DNA of 64,000 nucleotides from Phyllobacterium sp. 628 (GTDB lineage: Bacteria; Pseudomonadota; Alphaproteobacteria; Rhizobiales; Rhizobiaceae): NCBI RefSeq assembly GCF_014189505.1, contig NZ_CP050301.1, forward strand, positions 3,665,501 through 3,729,500, written 5' to 3'. Positions 54,700 through 62,338 of the stretch are shown here, in pieces (within the stretch, counting starts at the first letter, position 1; every line of letters begins with the position of its first letter). Made by a program: the position numbers and the translations under genes. The notes beneath the pieces are model-generated. The model saw only the letters and a program-made list of their open reading frames with translations, was not told the DNA's origin and made no database searches.

Positions 54700-55527
54700 T
54701 CAAACCAGTTTGGATTTAATCAGCTCTATGCTTTCACTCAGTGCTGCCGCAGGATTTATCAGCTGCTGCACTTCCTCGGCAAAAGGTTCGAATGAGAACG
54801 GGCCTTTATAACCTGCATCCAGCAGCGCCTGAATCTGCGCAATATTGCCAAGCCGATCCTGCACGTCGATGAGAACACGATGCGAATCGCGCATATCACT
54901 GATTGACAATGCGGGATCAGTCACGCCGGAAATGTGAACCAGTCCCGTCATTTCGGGAAACAGCGCAGGTTCACCGGCGAGATGGTGATGGAACGTGTCG
55001 TGCGCAATGCGGAATGTGCCCTGCCCGCCAATGTCATTGATCGCTTCGACCGCTTCACGTTTTGACCGCAACGAACAAATCTCAAACCCAAGAGGTTCGA
55101 CAAAGCCTTTGAGGCCACGCTCATTCAATATCGGCAGCAAGGCCTTGAGTGCGGTGCGCAGATTGGCTTGCCGCTCACCATCCTTCTGGCCCGTCCCGTC
55201 ATTGACCGGCACCAGAACAAGCGCAGCGGCTCCCGCATCCCGCGCATAATCAGCAAGCGCGATGGCTTCGCGTTCCCGCTCAGAGGTCCATTCATTGAAG
55301 CGCTGCAAGGCGTTGATTGTTGCGATCCGCACCCCTGCATTTGCCGCCTGCGCGCGAATATCCGCAGCGGGCATTCCATCGATAATGGCATTACCGGCAA
55401 GATCATTGCGGATTTCGACATCCTGCAAACCCAGACACCGCGTCAGCTCAAAAAATGCCTGTGGCCGCAGTTTGGGCGTGACCATATGATTGATTGCAAA
55501 TACCGGTGCGGAACGTGTCGCGCTCAT
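54700..55527 (-). CDS. TIM-barrel sugar epimerase/isomerase (IolI/IolH/MocC-like)
   Basis: 275 aa AP-endonuclease-2 type barrel. VEIRNDLAGNAI, FVEPLGFEICSLR, FRIAHDTFHHHLAG and FSFEPFAEEVQ carry the expected metal-binding Glu, Asp, His and Glu. The family contains inosose isomerase (IolI), IolH and rhizopine MocC. A palindrome of the LacI-type operator family (55627-55642) stands just upstream, linking it to the regulator gene before it and to the mocDEF-like genes. The substrate is unknown. Confidence 0.78.
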   Translation of the reverse strand: MSATRSAPVFAINHMVTPKLRPQAFFELTRCLGLQDVEIRNDLAGNAIIDGMPAADIRAQAANAGVRIATINALQRFNEWTSEREREAIALADYARDAGAAALVLVPVNDGTGQKDGERQANLRTALKALLPILNERGLKGFVEPLGFEICSLRSKREAVEAINDIGGQGTFRIAHDTFHHHLAGEPALFPEMTGLVHISGVTDPALSISDMRDSHRVLIDVQDRLGNIAQIQALLDAGYKGPFSFEPFAEEVQQLINPAAALSESIELIKSKLV

Positions 55528-55626
55528 CCAGACATCTCCCAGGAATGAAATGCCAGCACGACGCTGGCGTCGCGCGAAACATCTGTTCCCTTGCTCAGTC
55601 AGTCAATTGGCCCAATGAGCCAAAAA

Positions 55627-55642
55627 CTATCATTTCTGATAG
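55627..55642. promoter_or_regulatory. LacI-type operator, site 2
   Basis: CTATCA-TTTC-TGATAG is a perfect 6+4+6 palindrome between the regulator stop and the epimerase start. It shares the ATGATAG/CTATCAT half-site with the sites at 56694 and 56738. Confidence 0.65.
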
Positions 55643-55652
55643 ATTCGTGCGC

Positions 55653-56684
55653 TCAGATGTTCTCAGGCAGATAAATATCGAAGGGCAGGAAGGTTTGCCC
55701 CGGAGCATTGGCTGCCCCCGATTCAATCGCGTGCCCCATCAGTTCGACCAGTTCCCGGCAAAGGCGCGGCAGGGGTGTCGCGATTGCCATGATGGCGATT
55801 TTGTCGGCAAGAGCCGCCCGTGACTCTGGCGTAATCTCATTGCAGATCATCACTGGCAGCTCAGTCTGAGTGCATTCGCGCAATGCAGCGATGGCACCTT
55901 CCATGCCGCCGCCCGCCACATAGCAGCCCGCAAGATCCGGGTGATGTTCCAGTAAATTGAGCATGGCTTCATAGGTGATCTGCCGTGTCTCCAGATTGAT
56001 CAGCGTATCAAGCACGGTGAATTCCGGTGCTTCTTCCCGAAAGAACGAGCGGAAGCCGATTTCCCTGAGTTCATGCCCCTGGAACCGGTGGCTGCCAACG
56101 AAGACTGCAACTTTGCCCGGACGCCGTGCTGTCTTGGCGATCATCCACGCGGCAGTGCGCCCGGCCTTGCGGTTGTTGAGACCGACATAGCCTTCCCGCA
56201 CACCGGCAGCAAAGTCGGAGAGCAGGGAAAAGACCGCGATCCCCTTGGCCTTCAACTCTTCTATCACCACGGTAATCGATGGATGATCCGGCGCAACGAG
56301 CGCGATTGCACGAGTCCGCCCCGCCAATGAGCGCAGCTTGGCGATAATATCGTCGGGTGCCAGCGATGGGCAGAAATCCACCACAGGAACTCCGCGAAAA
56401 TTTGGCGCAGCATTCACCGCCCGGTCAATTTCCCGCGCAAATTCCTGATAGAAATATTGGCCGGACTTCTGCAACAGGAAACCGAGCTTGTATTCAGGAA
56501 GCTCCTGCCGCATGCGCTGCCGGATCAGGCCTGCCGCATGATAGCCGATGCTATTGGCTGCTTCATAAACCCGCCGTGCCGTTTCTTCGCGCACCGGCAA
56601 GCGGTTGTTGAGCACGCGGTCCACAGTAGCAACACTGACGCCGGAAACCCGCGCCAGATCGGCAATGGTTGGTCTATTCGCCAT
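55653..56684 (-). CDS. LacI-family transcriptional regulator
   Basis: 343 aa. The N-terminal helix-turn-helix and hinge (PTIADLARVSGVSVATVDRVLN, then NRLPVREETARRVYEAANSIGY) are LacI type, with the SVATVDRVLN variant, followed by a periplasmic-binding-type effector domain. Palindromes with the same half-sites are found upstream of this gene, of the epimerase gene and of the mocD-like gene, so those are probable targets. The inducer is not known but should be the compound that the cluster degrades. Confidence 0.88.
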   Translation of the reverse strand: MANRPTIADLARVSGVSVATVDRVLNNRLPVREETARRVYEAANSIGYHAAGLIRQRMRQELPEYKLGFLLQKSGQYFYQEFAREIDRAVNAAPNFRGVPVVDFCPSLAPDDIIAKLRSLAGRTRAIALVAPDHPSITVVIEELKAKGIAVFSLLSDFAAGVREGYVGLNNRKAGRTAAWMIAKTARRPGKVAVFVGSHRFQGHELREIGFRSFFREEAPEFTVLDTLINLETRQITYEAMLNLLEHHPDLAGCYVAGGGMEGAIAALRECTQTELPVMICNEITPESRAALADKIAIMAIATPLPRLCRELVELMGHAIESGAANAPGQTFLPFDIYLPENI

Positions 56685-56693
56685 AGCAAATCC

Positions 56694-56714
56694 AAATGAT
56701 AGTTTCTATCATTT
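56694..56714. promoter_or_regulatory. LacI-type operator, site 1
   Basis: AAATGATAG-TTT-CTATCATTT is a perfect 9-bp inverted repeat ten bases upstream of the regulator ATG, in the divergent promoter region shared with the mocD-like gene. Autoregulation and control of the operon are likely. Confidence 0.8.
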
Positions 56715-56737
56715 ACACATAGCACAGCATGATAGGC

Positions 56738-56757
56738 AATGATGGAATATTATCATT
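56738..56757. promoter_or_regulatory. LacI-type operator, site 3
   Basis: AATGAT-N8-ATCATT, a looser copy of the same palindrome about 45 bases from site 1 and 89 bases before the mocD-like start. The spacing of about four helical turns would suit looping. Confidence 0.5.
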
Positions 56758-56845
56758 TCGAATTGAGTGCCACGCGTTGCATCATTACTATCTCAATCCA
56801 TGAGCCCGGGTTTTCATCACCCGCCACGGATTGGGAGGTCCACGA

Positions 56846-57940
56846 ATGGACGCAGTGCTATCGCCTTCACGCGATTACAGCCTTATCGGCCGGGATTCGG
56901 CGCGTGCGGTCGAAACGGGTCTTGCAGCGGCCGAGTGGTATCACACCGACATCCCCCGCAAGGATATGAAAGAGCTGATGAAGCGCGTGGATGGTCCAGC
57001 CATTCGCGACACGGCAATCTGGCTCGGCAGCATGATTGTTCTTGCCGCTCTGGGCATTGCCCTTTGGGGCACTATCTGGTGCGTGCCGTTCTTCCTCGCC
57101 TATGGCGTGCTCTACGGTTCTGCCTCGGATTCACGCTGGCATGAATGCGGCCACGGCACTGCTTTTAAGACCCGCTGGATGAACGATGCCGTCTATCAGA
57201 TCGCCTGCTTCATGATCATGCGCAATCCGGTGACATGGCGCTGGAGCCACGCACGGCACCACACGGATACCGTGATCGTTGGCCGTGATCCGGAAATCGC
57301 CGTCATGCGCCCGCCTGACCTGCTGCGCGTTGCCCTAAACTTCTTCGGCATCCTCGATGCATGGCATGCGGTTATCGATATGGCACGCAATGCCTCCGGC
57401 ATTGTCAGCGCTGAGGAAAAAACCTTCATACCCGAGCAGGAACAGCACAAGGTCATCCGCGTCGCCCGCATCTGGGCCTTGATCTATGCCGCGACCATCA
57501 CCCTCGCACTCTATATGGGTTCGATCCTGCCGCTTGTACTCATCGGCTTGCCCCGGCTTTATGGTGCATGGCACCATGTCCTGACCGGACTGCTGCAGCA
57601 TGGCGGACTTGCTGACAATGTCATCGACCACCGGCTGAACAGCCGCACAGTCCTGATGAACCCCGTCAGCCGCTTCATCTACTGGAACATGAACTACCAT
57701 GTGGAACACCATATGTTCCCGATGGTGCCTTACCATGCGCTGCCCCGTCTGCATGCAATGATCAAGCACGACCTGCCCGCCCCCAACCCCTCCATTTTGG
57801 ATGGCTACAGGGAAATGGTGCCCGCCTTTCTGCGTCAGCTGCGCAATGAAGACTATTACCTCAGACGCAAATTGCCGCTGACCGCGAAGCCCTACCGTGA
57901 GGAATTTCACGGGAAAGCGGCACGCGCTGCGGCTGAATAG
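56846..57940 (+). CDS. mocD: MocD-like di-iron desaturase/hydroxylase
   Basis: 364 aa membrane protein of the fatty-acid desaturase superfamily. The three histidine boxes are HECGH at 99-103, HARHH at 135-139 and HVEHH at 285-289, which bind two irons; hydrophobic segments lie between them. With the ferredoxin and reductase encoded next it matches MocDEF of Rhizobium leguminosarum, needed to remove the O-methyl group of rhizopine (3-O-methyl-scyllo-inosamine). It may act on another methylated substrate. GGGAGG precedes the ATG at 56846. Confidence 0.82.
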   Translation: MDAVLSPSRDYSLIGRDSARAVETGLAAAEWYHTDIPRKDMKELMKRVDGPAIRDTAIWLGSMIVLAALGIALWGTIWCVPFFLAYGVLYGSASDSRWHECGHGTAFKTRWMNDAVYQIACFMIMRNPVTWRWSHARHHTDTVIVGRDPEIAVMRPPDLLRVALNFFGILDAWHAVIDMARNASGIVSAEEKTFIPEQEQHKVIRVARIWALIYAATITLALYMGSILPLVLIGLPRLYGAWHHVLTGLLQHGGLADNVIDHRLNSRTVLMNPVSRFIYWNMNYHVEHHMFPMVPYHALPRLHAMIKHDLPAPNPSILDGYREMVPAFLRQLRNEDYYLRRKLPLTAKPYREEFHGKAARAAAE

Positions 57941-58009
57941 TATCCGTAAGCAATAACTTACCAATAAACCACGAGGCTGGGGCTTTTTGACCCTACCCAA
58001 GGGAGGACC

Positions 58010-58330
58010 ATGATGAGTGACTGGATTGAAGCCTGCGCCGCTGATGATATCGATGAAGAAGACGTCATCCGTTTTGATCATGAAGGCCGGACCTTTGCGA
58101 TTTACCGCAGCCCGGATGATGAGTTCTTCGCCACCGACGGACTTTGCACCCACGAGCATATCCATCTGGCCGATGGGCTGGTGATGGATGACATCATTGA
58201 ATGCCCCAAGCATAATGGCCGCTTCAGCTATAAGACCGGACAGGCCAAGGGCGCTCCGGTCTGCGTCAATCTTAAAACCTATCCGATCAGGGTTGAGGCT
58301 GGCAAAGTCCTCATCCAGTTGGGCCAATGA
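58010..58330 (+). CDS. mocE: MocE-like Rieske [2Fe-2S] ferredoxin
   Basis: 106 aa soluble protein, one Rieske domain: Cys46-x-His48 (CTHEH) and Cys65-x2-His68 (CPKHNGRF). It would carry electrons from the MocF-like reductase to the di-iron oxygenase. GGGAGG precedes the ATG. The stop overlaps the next start by four bases. Confidence 0.88.
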   Translation: MMSDWIEACAADDIDEEDVIRFDHEGRTFAIYRSPDDEFFATDGLCTHEHIHLADGLVMDDIIECPKHNGRFSYKTGQAKGAPVCVNLKTYPIRVEAGKVLIQLGQ

Positions 58331-59565
58331 CCGTGACATCAGGCATGGTCATCATCGGTGCAGGCGAATGCGGCGCACGCGCTGCCTTTGCCCTGCGCGA
58401 GAACGGCTACGAAGGGCTGGTCACATTGATTGGCGCTGAAAAACACCTGCCTTATGAGCGTCCGCCACTGTCCAAGGACATCATGGTTTGCGAGGACCAC
58501 CCCGTTGCCCGGACCATCGCGGCGCAGGAGTATTTCGACGAAAAGGCTATCCAATTCATCGCTGAAACAACGGTGACGCACATCGATCGCCGAGCCAAAC
58601 AGCTTGCCTTCGCCGATGGACAAAGCCTGCCTTATGAAAAACTGTTGCTGGCGACGGGAGCTATTCCCCGCACCTTGCCGCTCGCTGCCGAAAGCCGCCA
58701 TTGCGCCTATCTGCGCAGCTTTGACGATGCGCTGACCATTCGTGCGCGGTTTCGGCCCGGTGCCCGGATCGTCATTGTCGGCGGCGGCTTCATCGGGCTG
58801 GAACTCGCCGCCAGTGCGCGCAAACGCGGAGCAGAAGTGACCGTGCTGGAGACCCAGGCGCGGGTTTTGATGCGCGGTGTACCGGAGGAAATCGCTGAAA
58901 CCATCGCGGCGCGTCATCGGCAGGAGGGAGTACAGCTTCGTTGCGGGATTGGCATATCGGCCATTCGGGATAGCGGCGCGAGCGCAACGATAGGTCTCGC
59001 CAATGGCGAAACCATCCATGCGGATCTTGTCATCATCGGCATAGGCGCCGTGCCGGTCACAGCTCTTGCGGAAGCGGCAGGCCTCGAAACCGGCAATGGC
59101 ATTTTCGTCAATGAATATCTGCAAACCAGCGATCCCGACATCTTCGCCGCTGGCGATTGCTGCATCTTTCCCCTCGCCCTCTATGGCGGCAGGCGCGTGC
59201 GGCTGGAAGCGTGGCGCAATGCCCAGGAACAAGGAACCTTGGCCGCACGCAACATGCTCGGCTTTGCGGAACCGCATCTGTCAGTTCCATGGTTCTGGTC
59301 GGATCAATATGAGCTTGGCTTGCAGGTGGCGGGGCTACCGGATGAAGGCACGCTGACAATTCGCCGCGATCTTGGCGACGGCGCTTTCATTCTCTTTCAT
59401 CTCGCCGCTGATGGCCGCCTTGTTGCGGCAAGCGGCATCGGTCCCGGCAATGCTGTCGCCAGGGACATAAGATTGGCGGAAATGCTGATTGCTCGCTCCG
59501 CCTGTCCCGCCGCTACTCAGCTCGCGGCACCGGACGTCAAACTCAAATCATTGCTCGCAGCTTGA
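58327..59565 (+). CDS. mocF: MocF-like FAD-dependent ferredoxin reductase
   Basis: 412 aa NAD(P)H-dependent reductase. FAD motif VIIGAGECGARAAFALREN, NAD motif VIVGGGFIGLELAASARKRG and a second FAD motif in DIFAAGDCC, followed by a C-terminal reductase domain. The order is that of putidaredoxin-type reductases. It is translationally coupled to the Rieske ferredoxin gene. Confidence 0.88.
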   Translation: MTVTSGMVIIGAGECGARAAFALRENGYEGLVTLIGAEKHLPYERPPLSKDIMVCEDHPVARTIAAQEYFDEKAIQFIAETTVTHIDRRAKQLAFADGQSLPYEKLLLATGAIPRTLPLAAESRHCAYLRSFDDALTIRARFRPGARIVIVGGGFIGLELAASARKRGAEVTVLETQARVLMRGVPEEIAETIAARHRQEGVQLRCGIGISAIRDSGASATIGLANGETIHADLVIIGIGAVPVTALAEAAGLETGNGIFVNEYLQTSDPDIFAAGDCCIFPLALYGGRRVRLEAWRNAQEQGTLAARNMLGFAEPHLSVPWFWSDQYELGLQVAGLPDEGTLTIRRDLGDGAFILFHLAADGRLVAASGIGPGNAVARDIRLAEMLIARSACPAATQLAAPDVKLKSLLAA

Positions 59566-59582
59566 AACAGACAGGAACAATC

Positions 59583-60482
59583 ATGACCAGCAAACGCCCG
59601 ACAGTGGCAGATATTCTTGCAATGAAAGGCCGTCGCCAGCTGACCATGCTGCGCGTTGTCACCTTGGAGGAAGCCGAAGCCGCCGAACGCGCACGGGTCG
59701 ATATCCTGTCTGTGCCACCTGCCCTGCTCACACCGGCCTTTCGCGACGCTGCACCATCCTGCTTCACCGTTCCCGGACTCGAATACGGCGATTTCATCAC
59801 GGCAGAAGACTATATGCGTGCCGCCTTCACAGCTTTGCGTGCGGGCGGTGACGCCGTCTATTGCGCCGCCAGCCTCGCCACCATCCGGCGCATGCGCGAT
59901 GAGGGTATTCCGGTTTGCGGCCATGTCGGCCTCATTCCGTCCAAGGCCACTTGGACCGGCGGCTTCAAAGCCGTCGGCAAGACAGCGCAAAGCGCACTGG
60001 AAATATGGCGTCAGACGAAAGCACTGGAAGAAGCCGGTGCCTTCGCGGCCGAGATTGAAGTGGTGCCGGTAGACGTCGCAACCGCCATTTCCCAGCGCAC
60101 GTCCATGTTCATGATTTCGATGGGGGCAGGAGCGGGCTGCGATGCGCAATATCTGTTTGCCGAGGATATTCTCGGCTCAAATCGAGGGCATTATCCGCGT
60201 CACGCCAAGGTCTATCGAAACTTTTCCGCCGAGTACGGCCGTTTGCAACAGGAAAGGGTCGCAGCCTTCTCCGAGTTTGTCGCAGACGTGCATGCAAAAA
60301 CCTATCCGGGAGCCGAACATGTGGTCGGAATTCCGCATGAAAACAACCCTGATCGATCAGGCCAAGAAGCCGAAAATCGTCATCATGGTCTCCAAGTTCG
60401 ACCATGCGCTGTTGCACCTGATTTATCAGATCAAGGTTGGCTGGCTCGATGCGGAAGTCGCCGCCATCGTCTCCAACCATGA
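59583..60482 (+). CDS. Degenerate PanB-like protein, C-terminus altered
   Basis: 299 aa. Residues 1-250 resemble ketopantoate hydroxymethyltransferase (VADILAMKGRRQLTMLRVVTLEEAEAAE, GHVGLIPSKATWTGGFKAVG, ALEEAGAFAAEIEVVP, GAGAGCDAQYLFAEDILG) but lack parts of the usual metal and substrate site near residue 50. The last 45 residues read out of frame into purU and look like no family, so the original end was lost. PanB uses methylene-tetrahydrofolate, which fits the one-carbon theme. It follows mocF by 17 bases. Function uncertain. Confidence 0.65.
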   Translation: MTSKRPTVADILAMKGRRQLTMLRVVTLEEAEAAERARVDILSVPPALLTPAFRDAAPSCFTVPGLEYGDFITAEDYMRAAFTALRAGGDAVYCAASLATIRRMRDEGIPVCGHVGLIPSKATWTGGFKAVGKTAQSALEIWRQTKALEEAGAFAAEIEVVPVDVATAISQRTSMFMISMGAGAGCDAQYLFAEDILGSNRGHYPRHAKVYRNFSAEYGRLQQERVAAFSEFVADVHAKTYPGAEHVVGIPHENNPDRSGQEAENRHHGLQVRPCAVAPDLSDQGWLARCGSRRHRLQP

Positions 60483-60960
60483 GGACAGCCGCCGCTTTGC
60501 CGAGCATGAAGGCATTGCCTATCATGTCCTGCCTGTGTCGAAAGACAACAAGAAGGAGCAGGAAGAAGCACTTCTGAAGATCGTCAAGGATACCGGCGCT
60601 GATCTCGTCATCCTTGCCCGCTACATGCAGGTTTTGTCGGACACTATTTCCAAGCGGCTGTTCGGCAAAGTGATCAACATCCATCACTCGTTCCTGCCAA
60701 GCTTCAAGGGTGCAAAACCCTACCATCAGGCATTCGAGCGCGGCGTGAAGCTGATCGGCGCCACCGCCCATTATGTGACGCCCGATCTCGATGAAGGTCC
60801 GATCATCGAGCAGGAGACCGAACGGGTCAGCCATGCGATGAGCGCGGAAGACTTTGTCGCCACCGGCCGCGATATTGAAAGCCGGGTTCTGGCACGGGCG
60901 GTCAAGAAACACCTTGAATCCCGCGTCATGCTCAATGGCCATAAGACGGTGGTGTTTTAG
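60319..60960 (+). CDS. purU: Formyltetrahydrofolate deformylase PurU without ACT domain
   Basis: 213 aa; the usual length is about 285. The catalytic domain is complete: KPKIVIMVSKFDHALLHL, AIVSNHEDS, VILARYMQVLS, INIHHSFLPSFKGAKPYHQA, GATAHYVTPDLDEGPIIEQ. The N-terminal ACT regulatory domain of about 80 residues is missing, and the coding region overlaps the PanB-like gene by 164 bases. PurU releases formate from formyl-tetrahydrofolate and often accompanies demethylation pathways. GGGAG precedes the ATG at 60319. Without its ACT domain, feedback by glycine and methionine would be lost. Confidence 0.8.
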   Translation: MWSEFRMKTTLIDQAKKPKIVIMVSKFDHALLHLIYQIKVGWLDAEVAAIVSNHEDSRRFAEHEGIAYHVLPVSKDNKKEQEEALLKIVKDTGADLVILARYMQVLSDTISKRLFGKVINIHHSFLPSFKGAKPYHQAFERGVKLIGATAHYVTPDLDEGPIIEQETERVSHAMSAEDFVATGRDIESRVLARAVKKHLESRVMLNGHKTVVF

Positions 60961-60978
60961 ACCGCTGCAAATTTTGGG

Positions 60979-61113
60979 GTGCGTGGTTCGACAAGCTCAC
61001 CATGAGGGAGATGGATGGGCTGCAAAGCCAATTGCAAAGTTGCAGAATGTTGCAGAATATGGCTCCCTGCAACCCACCCATCTCCCTCATGGTGAGCTTG
61101 TCGAACCACGCAC
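60979..61113. repeat. Dispersed hairpin repeat, copy 6
   Basis: Same family as copy 1, between the convergent purU and reductase genes, where it may serve as terminator. Confidence 0.85.
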
Positions 61114-61238
61114 AATGTTCATGCCAATGGATCGCCACCAAACAAAGTGATACTGGCGCATGTGGGAGTTTCAGCGGTTGGGGGTAAAGCCTTCACCGCC
61201 GAATATTGCTTATGTTATCAGAGTGAAAAAAGTGGCGC

Positions 61239-62330
61239 TTACGCCTCGATCTCGACATTCCCAAGCGGTTTGGTGCAACAGGCCAGCACATAACCCTCGT
61301 CGATTTCTTCGTCGAGAATACCGCCATTGTGGTCCATCTCCGACTTGCCGGAGATTTTCATCACCTTGCAGGTGCCGCAAAGACCGGATTCACAGGCCGC
61401 CGCAATGCGGATACCGGCGCCGCGCGCGGCTTTGAGGATCGTATCACCGGGCATGCACGGCACATCCATACCCGACATGGAGAAGGTGATGGTTGCCGCC
61501 GCTTCCAGGACCTCGGTCGAAATCTCGTCCAGCGCAGGCAAAACAGGTTCGGCAGCCGGGCCAAAGCTTTCCTGATGATACTGCTTCATATCGAAGCCGT
61601 TGGCTTCGAGCATCGTGCGCACATCACGCATAAAGCCTTCCGGGCCGCAGCAGAAAATCGTCCGGTCCTTGAAATCAGGTGAGAGCAATGGCAGTTTCGG
61701 CGCTTCCAGGCGGCCGCGAATACCGGTCCAGACCTGACCGATTTCGTGCTCCTTGATCAGGAACGACAGTTTCAGATTGGGCATGCAGCTCGTCAGATAT
61801 TCAAGCTCCTTGCGGAAGATAATATCGCTGGGGCGGCGGGCGCAGGTGACAAAGCTGATATCACTCTGCGGCGCACAATCGTGCATCCAGCGGGTCATCG
61901 ACATCATCGGCGTGATACCGGAACCCGCCGAAATGAACAGATACTTGTCACCCGGATGCTTGCGCATGGAGAAATCGCCCATCGGCCCGAAAGCCTTGAG
62001 GCGCACGCCGGGCATCAGATGATCCAGCATCCAGCGCGTGCCGATGCTGCCGTCCTGCGCCTTGACCGTCACGGCAATGGTAAATGGCCGTGACGGGCTC
62101 GATGACAGCGTGTAGGTGCGCAGCACGGCTTCGGGCTGTGTTGGCAGCTCGAAGGTCATGAACTGTCCCGGCTCATAGCGAAACCAGTTCTGATTGTCCG
62201 AGCGGAAGGTAAACGTCTTCACATTCGGGGCTTCCTCAATGATCGACAGACACTCCAGCAGGTGCAGCCGGTCATTCCATGGCTGCATCTGGTCGAGGTG
62301 CGGGTAAGACTGAGGAACGCCCATATTCAT
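61239..62330 (-). CDS. gbcB: Reductase subunit of betaine demethylase (GbcB-like)
   Basis: 363 aa flavoprotein. The N-terminal two-thirds (FAD- and NAD-binding: GQFMTFELP, YTLSSSPSRP, GSGITPMMSMTRWM) belong to the ferredoxin-NADP reductase fold. The last 85 residues are a plant-type [2Fe-2S] domain with CESGLCGTC and a later Cys. It reduces the Rieske oxygenase encoded eight bases upstream. AAGGTACAC precedes the ATG. Confidence 0.87.
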   Translation of the reverse strand: MNMGVPQSYPHLDQMQPWNDRLHLLECLSIIEEAPNVKTFTFRSDNQNWFRYEPGQFMTFELPTQPEAVLRTYTLSSSPSRPFTIAVTVKAQDGSIGTRWMLDHLMPGVRLKAFGPMGDFSMRKHPGDKYLFISAGSGITPMMSMTRWMHDCAPQSDISFVTCARRPSDIIFRKELEYLTSCMPNLKLSFLIKEHEIGQVWTGIRGRLEAPKLPLLSPDFKDRTIFCCGPEGFMRDVRTMLEANGFDMKQYHQESFGPAAEPVLPALDEISTEVLEAAATITFSMSGMDVPCMPGDTILKAARGAGIRIAAACESGLCGTCKVMKISGKSEMDHNGGILDEEIDEGYVLACCTKPLGNVEIEA

Positions 62331-62338
62331 TGTGTACC

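Noticed and set aside
57335..58339. Open frame on the minus strand across mocD and mocE
   Set aside because: It covers two genes with conserved metal motifs on the other strand and has no domain of its own.
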